Assembly: GCF_003286415.2 (NCBI RefSeq)
Contig: NZ_CP043450.1
Location: 1,612,001-1,676,000, forward strand
Reading direction: 5' to 3'
DNA: 64,000 bases
Source of the DNA: Mucilaginibacter rubeus
GTDB taxonomy: Bacteria > Bacteroidota > Bacteroidia > Sphingobacteriales > Sphingobacteriaceae
A program made the position numbers and the translations under genes. Under the pieces are notes generated by a model, which did not search any database, was not told where the DNA came from, and worked only from the letters and a program-made list of their open reading frames with translations. The first letter of the stretch is position 1. Each line of letters starts with the position of its first letter. Shown piece after piece: positions 27,068 to 35,950 of the stretch.

Positions 27068-27682
27068 ATGGCAAGTAAAGAACGAATACAGCGCTTAAAA
27101 GAAGAAACCCGGGTAAACATCCTGGACGCCGCGCTCCACATAGTTAAGCATGAAGGCTGGCAGGCTTTAAGCATGCGTAAGATTGCCGATGTAATCGAAT
27201 ACACCGCGCCCATTATATATGAATACTTCGCAAACAAGGATGCCATATTAATGGAACTTACCCGCAAAGGTTATGTAATATTGGCTAAGGACATGGAAAA
27301 AGCAAAAGAGCACTATCCAATGCCCGAAGATCAGCTTGAAGCTATGTGGCTTGCATACTGGAATTTTGCTTTTGAAAATAAGGAGCTTTACCAGGTTATG
27401 TTTGGCGTACAGATGAATTGCTGCTGCGAGGTAGTAAGAGCAATGCCAGAAGCCCAGCGTTTCACCACCATGGTTAGCGAAGCAATTATGCAGCTAATGA
27501 ATATAAAGGATATCAACGACGAAATGATTTGTACAAAATATTACACCTTTTGGTCGGTTGTACACGGGCTGGTATCCATCAATTTACTAAGCAGAGGTTT
27601 CTCTGACGAAGTTAACCGCCAGGTTTTGAAAGATACCATCAGCGGTATTATCAGGTCGATGAAAGATCAGGTTTTTTCATGA
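27068..27682 (+). CDS. TetR/AcrR family transcriptional regulator
   Basis: 204 residues. The N-terminal DNA-binding domain is typical: RVNILDAALHIVKHEGWQAL, then the helix-turn-helix LSMRKIADVIEYTAPIIYEY (about residues 36-55) and FANKDAILMELTRKGY. The C-terminal ligand domain includes an unusual MNCCCEV run near residue 117. It lies immediately upstream of, and in the same direction as, an RND multidrug efflux triad; palindromes TTAACA-N-TGTTAA lie in front of both. Most likely a repressor of itself and the pump, relieved by a pump substrate. Confidence 0.92.
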   Translation: MASKERIQRLKEETRVNILDAALHIVKHEGWQALSMRKIADVIEYTAPIIYEYFANKDAILMELTRKGYVILAKDMEKAKEHYPMPEDQLEAMWLAYWNFAFENKELYQVMFGVQMNCCCEVVRAMPEAQRFTTMVSEAIMQLMNIKDINDEMICTKYYTFWSVVHGLVSINLLSRGFSDEVNRQVLKDTISGIIRSMKDQVFS

Positions 27683-27690
27683 CCGAAAAA

Positions 27691-27720
27691 TAACACTGTT
27701 AAATTTCCTTACAGTGTTAA
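27691..27720. promoter_or_regulatory. Operator pair downstream of tetR
   Basis: TAACACTGT (27691-27699) and ACAGTGTTA (27711-27719) form a perfect 9-bp inverted repeat with an 11-base spacer, 8 bases after the tetR stop. Same half-site as upstream of tetR. Also possible as a hairpin terminator, but no T run follows. Confidence 0.6.
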
Positions 27721-27792
27721 GTAAATGTTAAAGCACTTTTAAAACAAACTCTTAATACAATGAAAAAGCTCACTCACAACCCACGTAATCCA

Positions 27793-27826
27793 TTTAACAG
27801 TGTTAAACGATTTAACGGTGTTGTAA
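27793..27826. promoter_or_regulatory. Operator tandem upstream of the RND operon
   Basis: TTTAACAGTGTTAAA (27793-27807) and, 18 bases on, TTTAACGGTGTTGTAA (27811-27826). The same 18-base spacing occurs upstream of tetR. Located about 260 bases before the adaptor gene. Confidence 0.62.
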
Positions 27827-27870
27827 CATCTAATTTATGTAACAGCTGCAATTAGCGCGCACCGTCTTGA

Positions 27871-27906
27871 TATATCGTAATGTAAAAACGTGAATATCAC
27901 GATATA
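27871..27906. promoter_or_regulatory. Additional inverted repeat upstream of the RND operon
   Basis: TATATCGT (27871-27878) and ACGATATA (27899-27906), perfect 8-bp arms with 20 bases between. Could be an operator for a second regulator or a leader hairpin; nothing further seen in the 27683-28089 gap beyond the operators. Confidence 0.4.
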
Positions 27907-28089
27907 AGGCACTTGAAGTTAAAATAAAAATTATATAAAATATTGATAATAAGCTGGTTGTATAACTGGCATTTCAATTGAAAAATGATCGGCAATAGTA
28001 AAACAATGAAAACAATCAAATCATCATATATCACAAGCCCAACGGCTTATTCTAACCCTATCCATTCACCACTCTTAAAATCATCACTC

Positions 28090-29235
28090 ATGAAAACACT
28101 CATTTTAGCGGCAGTTGCAGCTTTAACATTATATGGATGTTCATCTGCACCGCAGGCTCCAACAGCACCGCCGCCACCGGCATTACCGGTAGCAACTATT
28201 ACTTCAGGTTCTGAAACTACTTTCCAGGAATATCCAGCTTCAATTGAAGGTACTGTTAACGTAGAGATCAGGCCGCAGGTAAGCGGTACTTTAGATAAAG
28301 TATTTGTTGACGAAGGCGCTTTTGTATCTGCAGGTCAGCCAATATTTAAAATTAACGAACAACCATACCGCGCGGCTTTAAATAATGCATTGGCAAGCTT
28401 ACACGCAGCCGAAGCAGCACATGTTAACGCACAGCTTGAAGTTGATAAATTAACACCGCTTGTTGCAAATAAAGTAGTATCAGATTATCAGTTAAAAACT
28501 GCCAAAGCAGCTTTAGATGTAGCAAAAGCCAATATCGAATCGGCCAAAGCTAACGTAGCTACAGCGCAGATCAATGTAGGTTACACTTTAATCAAAGCTC
28601 CTGTGAGCGGCTATATCGGTCTGCTTGCTAAAAAGCAAGGTAGCCTTGTTGCTCCCGCAGATGTCGCTCCACTAACTCAACTATCAGATGTTCATGACGT
28701 ACACGTTTACTTTTCTCTTGGCGAAAAAGATTTTGTTGCCTTTAAAGAACAATATCCTGGCGCTAATCTGAAAGATAAATTGAAAAATGTACCATCAGTA
28801 TCATTGTTGTTGGCTGATAACACAGAATATGCTAAACAAGGTAAAATTGATATCGTAGACGGTCAGTTTGATAAAAATACAGGTGCTATTACACTAAGAG
28901 CAAACTTTGCTAACCCTGATGGTTTGTTACGTTCTGGTAATACAGGTAAGATCCGTTTGAGCCTGAGCCACAAAGATGCTTTGATCGTGCCTGAATCGGC
29001 AACTGTTGAAATGCAGGACAAAGTATTTGTGTTCACCGTTGGTGATAGCAGCAAAGTTAAAAAACAACCTATCGATATAGTTGGTAAATCGGGCGATCAC
29101 TACCTGGTTAAAGATAAAGAAGGTATCAAAGCCGGCGACCAGATTGTGTTAGAGGGCATCGATAAACTACAGGAAGGCATGGTTATTCAGCCTCAAAAAC
29201 AGGCTGATAAAGTAGCCGCTGTAGTTAAACACTAA
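28090..29235 (+). CDS. AcrA/MexA-type periplasmic adaptor lipoprotein of multidrug RND pump
   Basis: Membrane-fusion protein of 381 residues from ATG 28090, which gives a standard lipoprotein signal MKTLILAAVAALTLYGC; an in-frame ATG 35 codons upstream (27985) would bury the signal and is unlikely. A Pro/Ala-rich linker (QAPTAPPPPALP) follows the Cys. Then lipoyl half (IRPQVSGTLDKVFVDEGAFV), coiled-coil hairpin (about 90-155), second half (TLIKAPVSGYIGLL) and beta-barrel (GNTGKIRLSL). First gene of the pump operon, 24 bases before the RND gene. Confidence 0.92.
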   Translation: MKTLILAAVAALTLYGCSSAPQAPTAPPPPALPVATITSGSETTFQEYPASIEGTVNVEIRPQVSGTLDKVFVDEGAFVSAGQPIFKINEQPYRAALNNALASLHAAEAAHVNAQLEVDKLTPLVANKVVSDYQLKTAKAALDVAKANIESAKANVATAQINVGYTLIKAPVSGYIGLLAKKQGSLVAPADVAPLTQLSDVHDVHVYFSLGEKDFVAFKEQYPGANLKDKLKNVPSVSLLLADNTEYAKQGKIDIVDGQFDKNTGAITLRANFANPDGLLRSGNTGKIRLSLSHKDALIVPESATVEMQDKVFVFTVGDSSKVKKQPIDIVGKSGDHYLVKDKEGIKAGDQIVLEGIDKLQEGMVIQPQKQADKVAAVVKH

Positions 29236-29259
29236 TACATACACTTAAACTTTAAAGTC

Positions 29260-32200
29260 ATGTTTCAGAAATTTATAGAAAGACCGGTACTCTCAACTGT
29301 TATCTCCATTTTGCTGGTGATAGTGGGTGTACTTGGTTTAACAAAACTGCCCTTAGAGCGGTTTCCTAATATTGCCCCTCCGTCGGTATTGGTATCTGCG
29401 GTATATCCGGGCGCCAACGCCGAAACTATCCTCCGTTCCGTTACGCCTTCGTTAGAAGAAGCGATCAACGGTGTGGAAAATATGACCTATATGACGTCTA
29501 CCGCCAGTAATGACGGTACATTAGGTATCACTGTTTACTTTAAACAAGGCACGAACCCCGATCAGGCAGCGGTAAACGTTCAAAACCGTGTTTCTCAGGC
29601 TTCAAGCCAGTTACCAGCCGAGGTTTTGCAGTACGGTATTACAACTACCAAGCAGCAAAACAGCTTTATTGGTGCTATGGCAATCTACTCAGAGGATCCA
29701 AAAAAATACGATCAAACCTTTGTAGCCAACTATGCGCAGATCAATATCGTTCCGGAAATTAAACGTATTCCGGGTGTAGGTTCTGCCAGTATTTTTGGTG
29801 GTATTAAAGATTATTCAATGCGTGTTTGGTTAAATCCTACCCAAATGGCAGCATACAATGTTACTCCAGCCGAAGTAACCGCCGCTATCCAGGATAAAAA
29901 CCTTGAAGCAGCACCAGGTAAATTTGGTGAGCGCAGCAACGAGGCATTTGAGTATGTAATTAAATACAAAGGTAAACTTACCAAACCGGAGGAATATCAG
30001 AACATAGCCATTCGCGCTAATGCAGATGGTTCTGTGTTGCGTTTGAAAGACGTAGCCCGTGTTGAACTGGGTGCTTATTCATATAATAGCGTAAGTAACC
30101 TGAACGGCCATGATGGTATTATCGTTGGTATTATACAATTATCAGGTTCAAACGCCAACGAAATCCAGATCGCCATCGATAATCTGATGGTGAAATTATC
30201 TAAAGATTTCCCGGTTGGTATCAAATACAACCAGTTCTATCGTACCAAAACTGACCTTGATGAGTCTATTAACCAGGTTGAACATACCTTGGTTGAGGCG
30301 TTTATCCTCGTGTTTATTGTGGTATTCGTATTCCTTCAGGATTTCAGATCAACGTTAATCCCGGCTATAGCTGTTCCGGTTGCTATTATCGGTACATTCT
30401 TCTTCATGAACCTGTTTGGTTTCTCCGTTAACTTGTTAACACTGTTTGCATTGGTTCTCGCCATCGGTATTGTGGTGGATGACGCGATTGTGGTGGTGGA
30501 GGCGGTGCACGCCAAAATGGAGCACAACCCAAGCCTTACACCTAAAGCCGCAACTACGGAGGCCATGCACGAGATTACCGGTGCAATTATATCTATTACC
30601 TTAGTTATGGCGGCGGTATTTTTACCGGTGAGTTTCATGACTGGTTCAACGGGTATCTTCTATCGCCAGTTTGCGTTAACCATGGCTATATCAATTATCA
30701 TATCGGCCGTTAACGCTTTAACTTTAAGTCCGGCTTTGGCTGCGTTATTCTTAAAGAATAAACATAGCGAAAATGGTCACGAGGCTCCTAAGAAAAGCTT
30801 TGTAGAGAAATTCTACGCAGGCTTTAATGGTGGTTTCAATTATATGACCAACAGGTATGTTGGGGGCTTGAAAGTTTTGATCCGTAATAAATGGATAAGC
30901 ATGGCGGGTCTTGCCTTAGTAGTTGTTGCTACCGTTTATATGATAAACAAAACAAAAACAGGCTTCATTCCTACCGAGGATCAGGGCTTTGTGGCTATAG
31001 CTGTTAATACACCATCAGGTACTTCATTAAGTGGTACCAATAAAGTATTTAAGCAAGCAGAAGACCAGCTTAAAACTTTACCATCAGCAAGGTTCGTAAC
31101 TGCGTTGTCTGGTTTCAACTTCTTAACCCAATCAAGCAGTCCATCAGCAGGTGTTATCTTCCTGTTGTTAAAGCCTACTGAAGAGAGGGGCGAGGTTAAA
31201 AATATCGACGCTATTCAGAACATAGTAAGGGGCAAACTGGGTGGAATACCGGGTGGAACCTTCTTCGTGTTCAGTTTCCCTACAGTTCCTGGTTTCAGTA
31301 ACGTGGAAGCGCTTGACGTAATGCTGCAGGATAAAACAAACGGCAGGCTGGATAAATTCAGCGGTGTTGCCAATAACTTTATCATGAAGTTGATGCAGAA
31401 ACCGGCGGTTGCTTTCGCCTTTACCTCTTATAAAGCTGATTATCCTCAGTTACAATTAGAGGTTGATGACGAAAAAGCTAACCAGTTAGGTGTAAGTGTT
31501 AAAGACATCCTGTCAACCATGCAGGCTTACTTTGGTACTGCCCAGGCATCAGACTTTAACCGCTTCGGTAAGTATTACCGCGTAGTAGTTCAGGCTGATA
31601 TTGCCGACAGGACCGATCCTTCAACTATCGACCGTGTATTTGTTAAAAACAAATCAGGCCAAAACGTACCTATCAACACCCTGGTTAAATTAACCCGTGT
31701 TTATGGTTCAGAAACAGCTTCACGTTATAACCTGTTCAACTCTATCGAGATCAATGCCATCCCTAAACCGGGCTACAGCTCTGGTGATGCCATCAAAGCG
31801 ATAGAAGAAACAGCTAAAGAGCAATTGCCACAAGGTTTTGCTTATGAGTTCACCGGCCAAACCCGTGAGGAGATTGCTTCAGGTGGTCAGTCAACTGTGA
31901 TATTCCTGTTGTGTTTGGTGTTCGTATACTTCCTGCTATCAGCACAGTATGAAAGTTATATCCTGCCATTGGCGGTAATACTTTCAATACCTACCGGTTT
32001 ATTCGGTGTGTTCATTGTGTTAGGCTTAACAGGTATCGAAAATAACATCTATGTACAGGTTGCACTCATCATGCTCATCGGTTTGCTGGCGAAGAACGCC
32101 ATCCTGATCGTAGAGTTCGCGGTACAGCGGCGAAAGGCAGGACATGGGCTGGTTCAATCAGCTATTGAAGCTGCTCAGCTCCGTATCCGTCCAATCATCA

Positions 32201-32463
32201 TGACTTCAATGGCGTTCGTATTCGGTCTGTTCCCGATGAGTATCGCTACCGGCCCGTCTGCACAGGGTAACCACTCTATCAGTATAGGTGCCGCCGGCGG
32301 GATGGTTTCGGGTGTACTATTAGGTTTGTTCATCATACCTGTACTATACGTGATATTCCAGGGCTTACAAGAGCGCATCAGTGGTAAACCAAAACCGCTT
32401 GCCGCTAACGCAGGCGACCATGGTAAAGATGTGGCCGTGTTTGAAAACGAATATTCAGCTTAA
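29260..32463 (+). CDS. AcrB/MexB-type HAE1 multidrug efflux RND pump
   Basis: Proton-driven drug exporter, 1067 residues, normal length. It starts MFQKFIERPVLSTVISILL and carries the proton relay D407-D408 (GIVVDDAIVVVE) and K945 (GLLAKNAILIVEF), equivalent to D407, D408 and K940 of AcrB. This separates it from the metal pump at 1155-4292. Periplasmic loops are full length. Middle gene of an adaptor-pump-channel operon controlled, most likely, by the upstream TetR protein. Typical substrates are hydrophobic antibiotics, dyes or bile-type detergents; specificity unknown. Confidence 0.95.
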   Translation: MFQKFIERPVLSTVISILLVIVGVLGLTKLPLERFPNIAPPSVLVSAVYPGANAETILRSVTPSLEEAINGVENMTYMTSTASNDGTLGITVYFKQGTNPDQAAVNVQNRVSQASSQLPAEVLQYGITTTKQQNSFIGAMAIYSEDPKKYDQTFVANYAQINIVPEIKRIPGVGSASIFGGIKDYSMRVWLNPTQMAAYNVTPAEVTAAIQDKNLEAAPGKFGERSNEAFEYVIKYKGKLTKPEEYQNIAIRANADGSVLRLKDVARVELGAYSYNSVSNLNGHDGIIVGIIQLSGSNANEIQIAIDNLMVKLSKDFPVGIKYNQFYRTKTDLDESINQVEHTLVEAFILVFIVVFVFLQDFRSTLIPAIAVPVAIIGTFFFMNLFGFSVNLLTLFALVLAIGIVVDDAIVVVEAVHAKMEHNPSLTPKAATTEAMHEITGAIISITLVMAAVFLPVSFMTGSTGIFYRQFALTMAISIIISAVNALTLSPALAALFLKNKHSENGHEAPKKSFVEKFYAGFNGGFNYMTNRYVGGLKVLIRNKWISMAGLALVVVATVYMINKTKTGFIPTEDQGFVAIAVNTPSGTSLSGTNKVFKQAEDQLKTLPSARFVTALSGFNFLTQSSSPSAGVIFLLLKPTEERGEVKNIDAIQNIVRGKLGGIPGGTFFVFSFPTVPGFSNVEALDVMLQDKTNGRLDKFSGVANNFIMKLMQKPAVAFAFTSYKADYPQLQLEVDDEKANQLGVSVKDILSTMQAYFGTAQASDFNRFGKYYRVVVQADIADRTDPSTIDRVFVKNKSGQNVPINTLVKLTRVYGSETASRYNLFNSIEINAIPKPGYSSGDAIKAIEETAKEQLPQGFAYEFTGQTREEIASGGQSTVIFLLCLVFVYFLLSAQYESYILPLAVILSIPTGLFGVFIVLGLTGIENNIYVQVALIMLIGLLAKNAILIVEFAVQRRKAGHGLVQSAIEAAQLRIRPIIMTSMAFVFGLFPMSIATGPSAQGNHSISIGAAGGMVSGVLLGLFIIPVLYVIFQGLQERISGKPKPLAANAGDHGKDVAVFENEYSA

Positions 32464-32481
32464 TCAATTAAACATCAACAA

Positions 32482-32516
32482 AAACTATCACGGGTTTTTA
32501 AAATCTGTGATAGTTT
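32482..32516 (+). other. Intercistronic hairpin between pump and channel genes
   Basis: AAACTATCAC (32482-32491) and GTGATAGTTT (32507-32516), perfect 10-bp arms with a 15-base loop, in the 68-bp gap. No T run follows, so an RNA-stability or attenuation role is more likely than full termination. Confidence 0.5.
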
Positions 32517-32531
32517 AAAAAAGATACAACA

Positions 32532-33944
32532 ATGAAAAATATAATAGGCAGCTTGGCTATTGCACTGGTAGTGCTGGCTGGCTGTAAAGTTTCAAAAGAT
32601 GTTGCTACGCCAAAAGATGGGCTGCCTGAAAACTTCAGGAACGCGGTTACCACAGGTGATACCAGCAGCATTGCCGACTTGCAGTGGAAAAACTTCTTTA
32701 CCGATGCAGCTCTTCAAAAATTAATTGATAGTGCTATCGAAAGAAATTACGATATGCAGGTGGCTGTTAAAAATATCGAAGCTGCGGACTTACAGTTTAA
32801 ACAGGTTAAATGGAACTATGTACCTACACTTGGTTTAAACGTTACTGCAAACACTAATCGCCCGTCTGATAACAGCGTTACCGGTTTAAGTATTAAACAG
32901 TATAACATCGGTACCAAACATATTGAAGACTATAACGCTAACCTGTCGCTTTCATGGGAAGCCGATATCTGGGGTAAAATTCGCAGCCAAAACCGCGAAG
33001 CTTTAGCTCAATACCTGCAAACCAATGAAGCAAAAAGGGCTGTTCAAACCAATATTGTATCAAGCGTATCTCAAGGTTATTACAACCTGTTGATGCTTGA
33101 TGAACAATTGGAGATTGCGAAAAAGAACGTAAAACTGAATGACAGTACCTTACGCATCATCAAATTACAATATGACGCTGGCCAGGTTACCCTTTTAGGT
33201 GTACAACAGGCACAAGCTCAATTAGAAGCCGCTGCACAGTTGGTTCCTCAGTTTGAGCGTGATATAACCGTTCAGGAAAATGGTTTGAGTATACTGGCAG
33301 GCAGGTTACCTAATGCCATTGAGCGTAATGTAACCCTTAACGATATTACTTTCCCTGAAACCCTTTCAACAGGTATACCATCGGCTATGGTGAGCCGCAG
33401 GCCCGATGTAAGAAGCTCTGAACTGGCTTTGAACATTGCTAACGCGAGGGTTGGTATTGCTAAAGCACAGCTTTATCCTTCATTAACTATTACTGGTCAG
33501 GGTGGTTTAAATTCATTTAAATCAAGCAATTGGTTTAATATTCCTGCTTCACTATTCGGTACTGTTGCCGGTGGCATTGCTCAGCCTTTGTTACAGCACA
33601 AACAATTGCGTACCCAATATGAGGTTGCCAAAGTTGATCGCGAGAAAACAGTGATCCAATTCCGTCAGTCTGTATTGAATGCAGTAGGTGAGGTGTCTGA
33701 TGCTTTGGTAAGGCTTCAAAAACTAAAAGAACAACAGGCTATTGCTGCAAATCGTGTTAAAACATTGCAACAGGCTACTTCTAACGCCAGCATGTTGTTT
33801 AAAAACGGTCTTGCTACCTATCTTGAAGTAATTACTGCTCAAGGTAATGTACTACAAAGCGAGTTGGACTTAGCCTCAATTAAAATGGCCCAACTAAGCG
33901 CTAATGCCGAGCTTTATCGCTCATTAGGCGGCGGCTGGAAATAA
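32532..33944 (+). CDS. OprM/NodT-type outer-membrane channel lipoprotein
   Basis: 470 residues with a lipobox LAGC (Cys about residue 19) and the two-repeat TolC/OprM fold. Family landmarks are SWEADIWGKIRSQNREALAQ around residue 138, AARLPN-like AGRLPNAI, and MVSRRPDVRSSELAL in the second half. Third gene of the multidrug operon; it provides the outer-membrane exit duct. It differs from the non-lipidated channel at 5486, consistent with the separate metal and drug systems. A bidirectional hairpin ends the operon. Confidence 0.93.
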   Translation: MKNIIGSLAIALVVLAGCKVSKDVATPKDGLPENFRNAVTTGDTSSIADLQWKNFFTDAALQKLIDSAIERNYDMQVAVKNIEAADLQFKQVKWNYVPTLGLNVTANTNRPSDNSVTGLSIKQYNIGTKHIEDYNANLSLSWEADIWGKIRSQNREALAQYLQTNEAKRAVQTNIVSSVSQGYYNLLMLDEQLEIAKKNVKLNDSTLRIIKLQYDAGQVTLLGVQQAQAQLEAAAQLVPQFERDITVQENGLSILAGRLPNAIERNVTLNDITFPETLSTGIPSAMVSRRPDVRSSELALNIANARVGIAKAQLYPSLTITGQGGLNSFKSSNWFNIPASLFGTVAGGIAQPLLQHKQLRTQYEVAKVDREKTVIQFRQSVLNAVGEVSDALVRLQKLKEQQAIAANRVKTLQQATSNASMLFKNGLATYLEVITAQGNVLQSELDLASIKMAQLSANAELYRSLGGGWK

Positions 33945-33969
33945 GCTTTATCTACCCCTATGAAAACGG

Positions 33970-34002
33970 AAACGGCGGATCATTAATCATGATCCGCCGT
34001 TT
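33970..34002. terminator. Bidirectional terminator between RND operon and Wzz-like gene
   Basis: 14-bp perfect stem (33970-33983 with 33989-34002) with a 5-base loop, between convergent genes. Confidence 0.85.
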
Positions 34003-34033
34003 TGCATGTAATGGGTAGTATTCTTGATCGTAT

Positions 34034-35566
34034 TTACATCGCTGTCGTTTTTTTAGCAGATGTTACTTCTTTTATAGTCAGCAATAAAGCAGAGAGCAGC
34101 AAACCAGCCAGTAAAGCAAAAAGATATACATATAGCGATTTAGAACTCATTGATTCCCGCGTGGTCGACATTTCATCTATAGTAAACCTCGGATGTGAGG
34201 ATTGTGCGTCTGATCCATGCAAGAGTCTGTTGCACTGTTGTTGCTTACGCTTAATTATTGCATTTATTTGAGCCAGCGAATCATTTAGTTGTACTGATAT
34301 GAATGACGCTATAGATTTTGAATCTTTTGGCTGTGCAGTATCTTTCGGCGGTTCAATATCCTTTGGTTGTTCAACCTCTTCAGGTTGGCGAACTTCTTTA
34401 GTCTGATGAGCAGCCCTTATTTTTTGCTCCTTTTGTGTTACACTGTTAACAAGCGCTTCCTTTATCGAATTGATTTCGAGTTTGAAAGCGTAAACACTTG
34501 CGTCGGCATTGTCCGAATCTTGTTGTACACGTTGTTTATTAAGCTGTGCTTTATTGAAATCTTTTATAAGCGCTTCAATGCGGCCGTCGTTAAGGCTATA
34601 ATCTTCAGGTATTAAAACAAAAGGATCATTAGGTTTCGATGTGTATGATTTTATCGCGCTGATGGCAGTTAAGCTACTTTTTTCTTTTTCGGTCAATGCG
34701 GTTTGCACTTGTACCACCATAGGTTTCGGCTTGGGCTTCGGCAATGGTCTTGGCTTTTTGATATTATTCAGTATGGCTTGCTGCTCGCGGAATTTATCGG
34801 CCATTGCTTTATAGTAGTATATACTGTCGTTTATTTTTGTAAGCAACGAGGTGTCAACAACAGCAGGTTTTTGGGGCGAGTTTTTTTTAGCATATTGGGC
34901 GTTTATAACTGCTATAAGCTTGTTTAAAAAATCCTCTCCCTTTTGAGGATTATCTGCTTTTAAGCTCAATTCAAAACTGTTGTTCCCCAGGATTTTCGCA
35001 TTTAAACTTTCACTGAATTGTTTAGTTAAGTCGGCGGAGGAAGTGAGTTTTACGGTCAGCGGTGGCTGTATGGGTTTAAAGGCAGGACCTTTTACTATGG
35101 TATAATCTAAAAAAGCATATTTCACAGGGTGGTATAAAGGCACATCTGTGAGTACATTATTTTGATCGATCCGGCATACGTTGCCGTTGATTAAATTGAT
35201 CGTGATGTCGGTAGGAGAGTCGTAGGCACTGCCCTTGCCAAGCATAAATTTAAGGGGTAAGGAATCGCCATAAATTTCTGTTGTGGTAAACGTTCCTTTC
35301 CAATAGTAACTGACCTGCAACCCTAACGAATTAATCACTTTTCCTATCGCAACGTTAGAACGGACCTCGTTAATGGCCATTCCCGGCGATTCCTGATCGT
35401 CAGAAATGCTTAATTCCATTTTTACATTGTGTTTCGTTGGTGAAAAAAGCAAATAAGCAGAGGCCGCTAAAACAAAAAGTAAAACGGAAGTAATGATCAG
35501 GTATTTATTGCGGGATAGCAGGCCTGAAATATTCCTTCCCTTATCTCTGCTATGAGCCTCGTTCAT
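34034..35566 (-). CDS. Wzz/GumC-like membrane protein, no kinase domain
   Basis: 510 residues with one transmembrane helix near the N-terminus (about residues 24-44) and one near the C-terminus (about 480-500), and a large extracytoplasmic part between, the topology of polysaccharide co-polymerases. Coiled-coil segments occur at about 240-275 and 330-380. Unusual inserts are KPRPLPKPKPKPM near residue 280 and a run of degenerate QPKD/PPKD units around residues 400-425. No Walker motifs, so no tyrosine-kinase part, and no polysaccharide genes are nearby. Likely envelope role; assignment rests on topology more than sequence. Transcribed divergently from the GH20 gene at 35951. Confidence 0.5.
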   Translation of the reverse strand: MNEAHSRDKGRNISGLLSRNKYLIITSVLLFVLAASAYLLFSPTKHNVKMELSISDDQESPGMAINEVRSNVAIGKVINSLGLQVSYYWKGTFTTTEIYGDSLPLKFMLGKGSAYDSPTDITINLINGNVCRIDQNNVLTDVPLYHPVKYAFLDYTIVKGPAFKPIQPPLTVKLTSSADLTKQFSESLNAKILGNNSFELSLKADNPQKGEDFLNKLIAVINAQYAKKNSPQKPAVVDTSLLTKINDSIYYYKAMADKFREQQAILNNIKKPRPLPKPKPKPMVVQVQTALTEKEKSSLTAISAIKSYTSKPNDPFVLIPEDYSLNDGRIEALIKDFNKAQLNKQRVQQDSDNADASVYAFKLEINSIKEALVNSVTQKEQKIRAAHQTKEVRQPEEVEQPKDIEPPKDTAQPKDSKSIASFISVQLNDSLAQINAIIKRKQQQCNRLLHGSDAQSSHPRFTIDEMSTTRESMSSKSLYVYLFALLAGLLLSALLLTIKEVTSAKKTTAM

Positions 35567-35950
35567 AGAATATGTTGATTTCGTTGGTAGTAAATTGATG
35601 TAATTTACTGATTTGTAATATTATGGCGCCCTTGCTTTGGCGCTTTGTCTCTTCGGGTTATGTTAATTTCGTTGATTTTCCTCTTGCTTCACACATCTGC
35701 ATAGCTAAATTTCACAATTGTACCTCGAAAATTGTAAAGCAATATGCACACCTGATTGGGTAGATTTGACCGGTGATTTTCTTGTGAATCGGGAATGTTT
35801 ATGGTACAAAGTTATCCATTATCGATTTGCCAATGGCAAAGCTCAGGCGGCGGCGGTTGTGAGGTTTAAACACTTTGTTACAAACAAATTACCCTGTTTT
35901 TCAAAGAAAATTCATATCATAGCAGCCCCAAACTATTTGAGTTGTTTTAA
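35567..35950. other. Divergent intergenic region with small inverted repeats
   Basis: 384 bases between the Wzz-like and GH20 genes. It contains GTAAATT-GATGT-AATTTAC (35589-35607), the hairpin-capable GCGCC...GGCGC (35628-35645) and TTTGCC-AAT-GGCAAA (35826-35840). A 78-codon frame at 35718-35954 exists but has no protein-like features. No promoter matching TAnnTTTG was recognised. Confidence 0.4.

Noticed and set aside
27985..28089. N-terminal extension of the adaptor gene from ATG 27985
   Set aside because: Would place a lipoprotein signal at residue 36; ATG 28090 gives a standard one.
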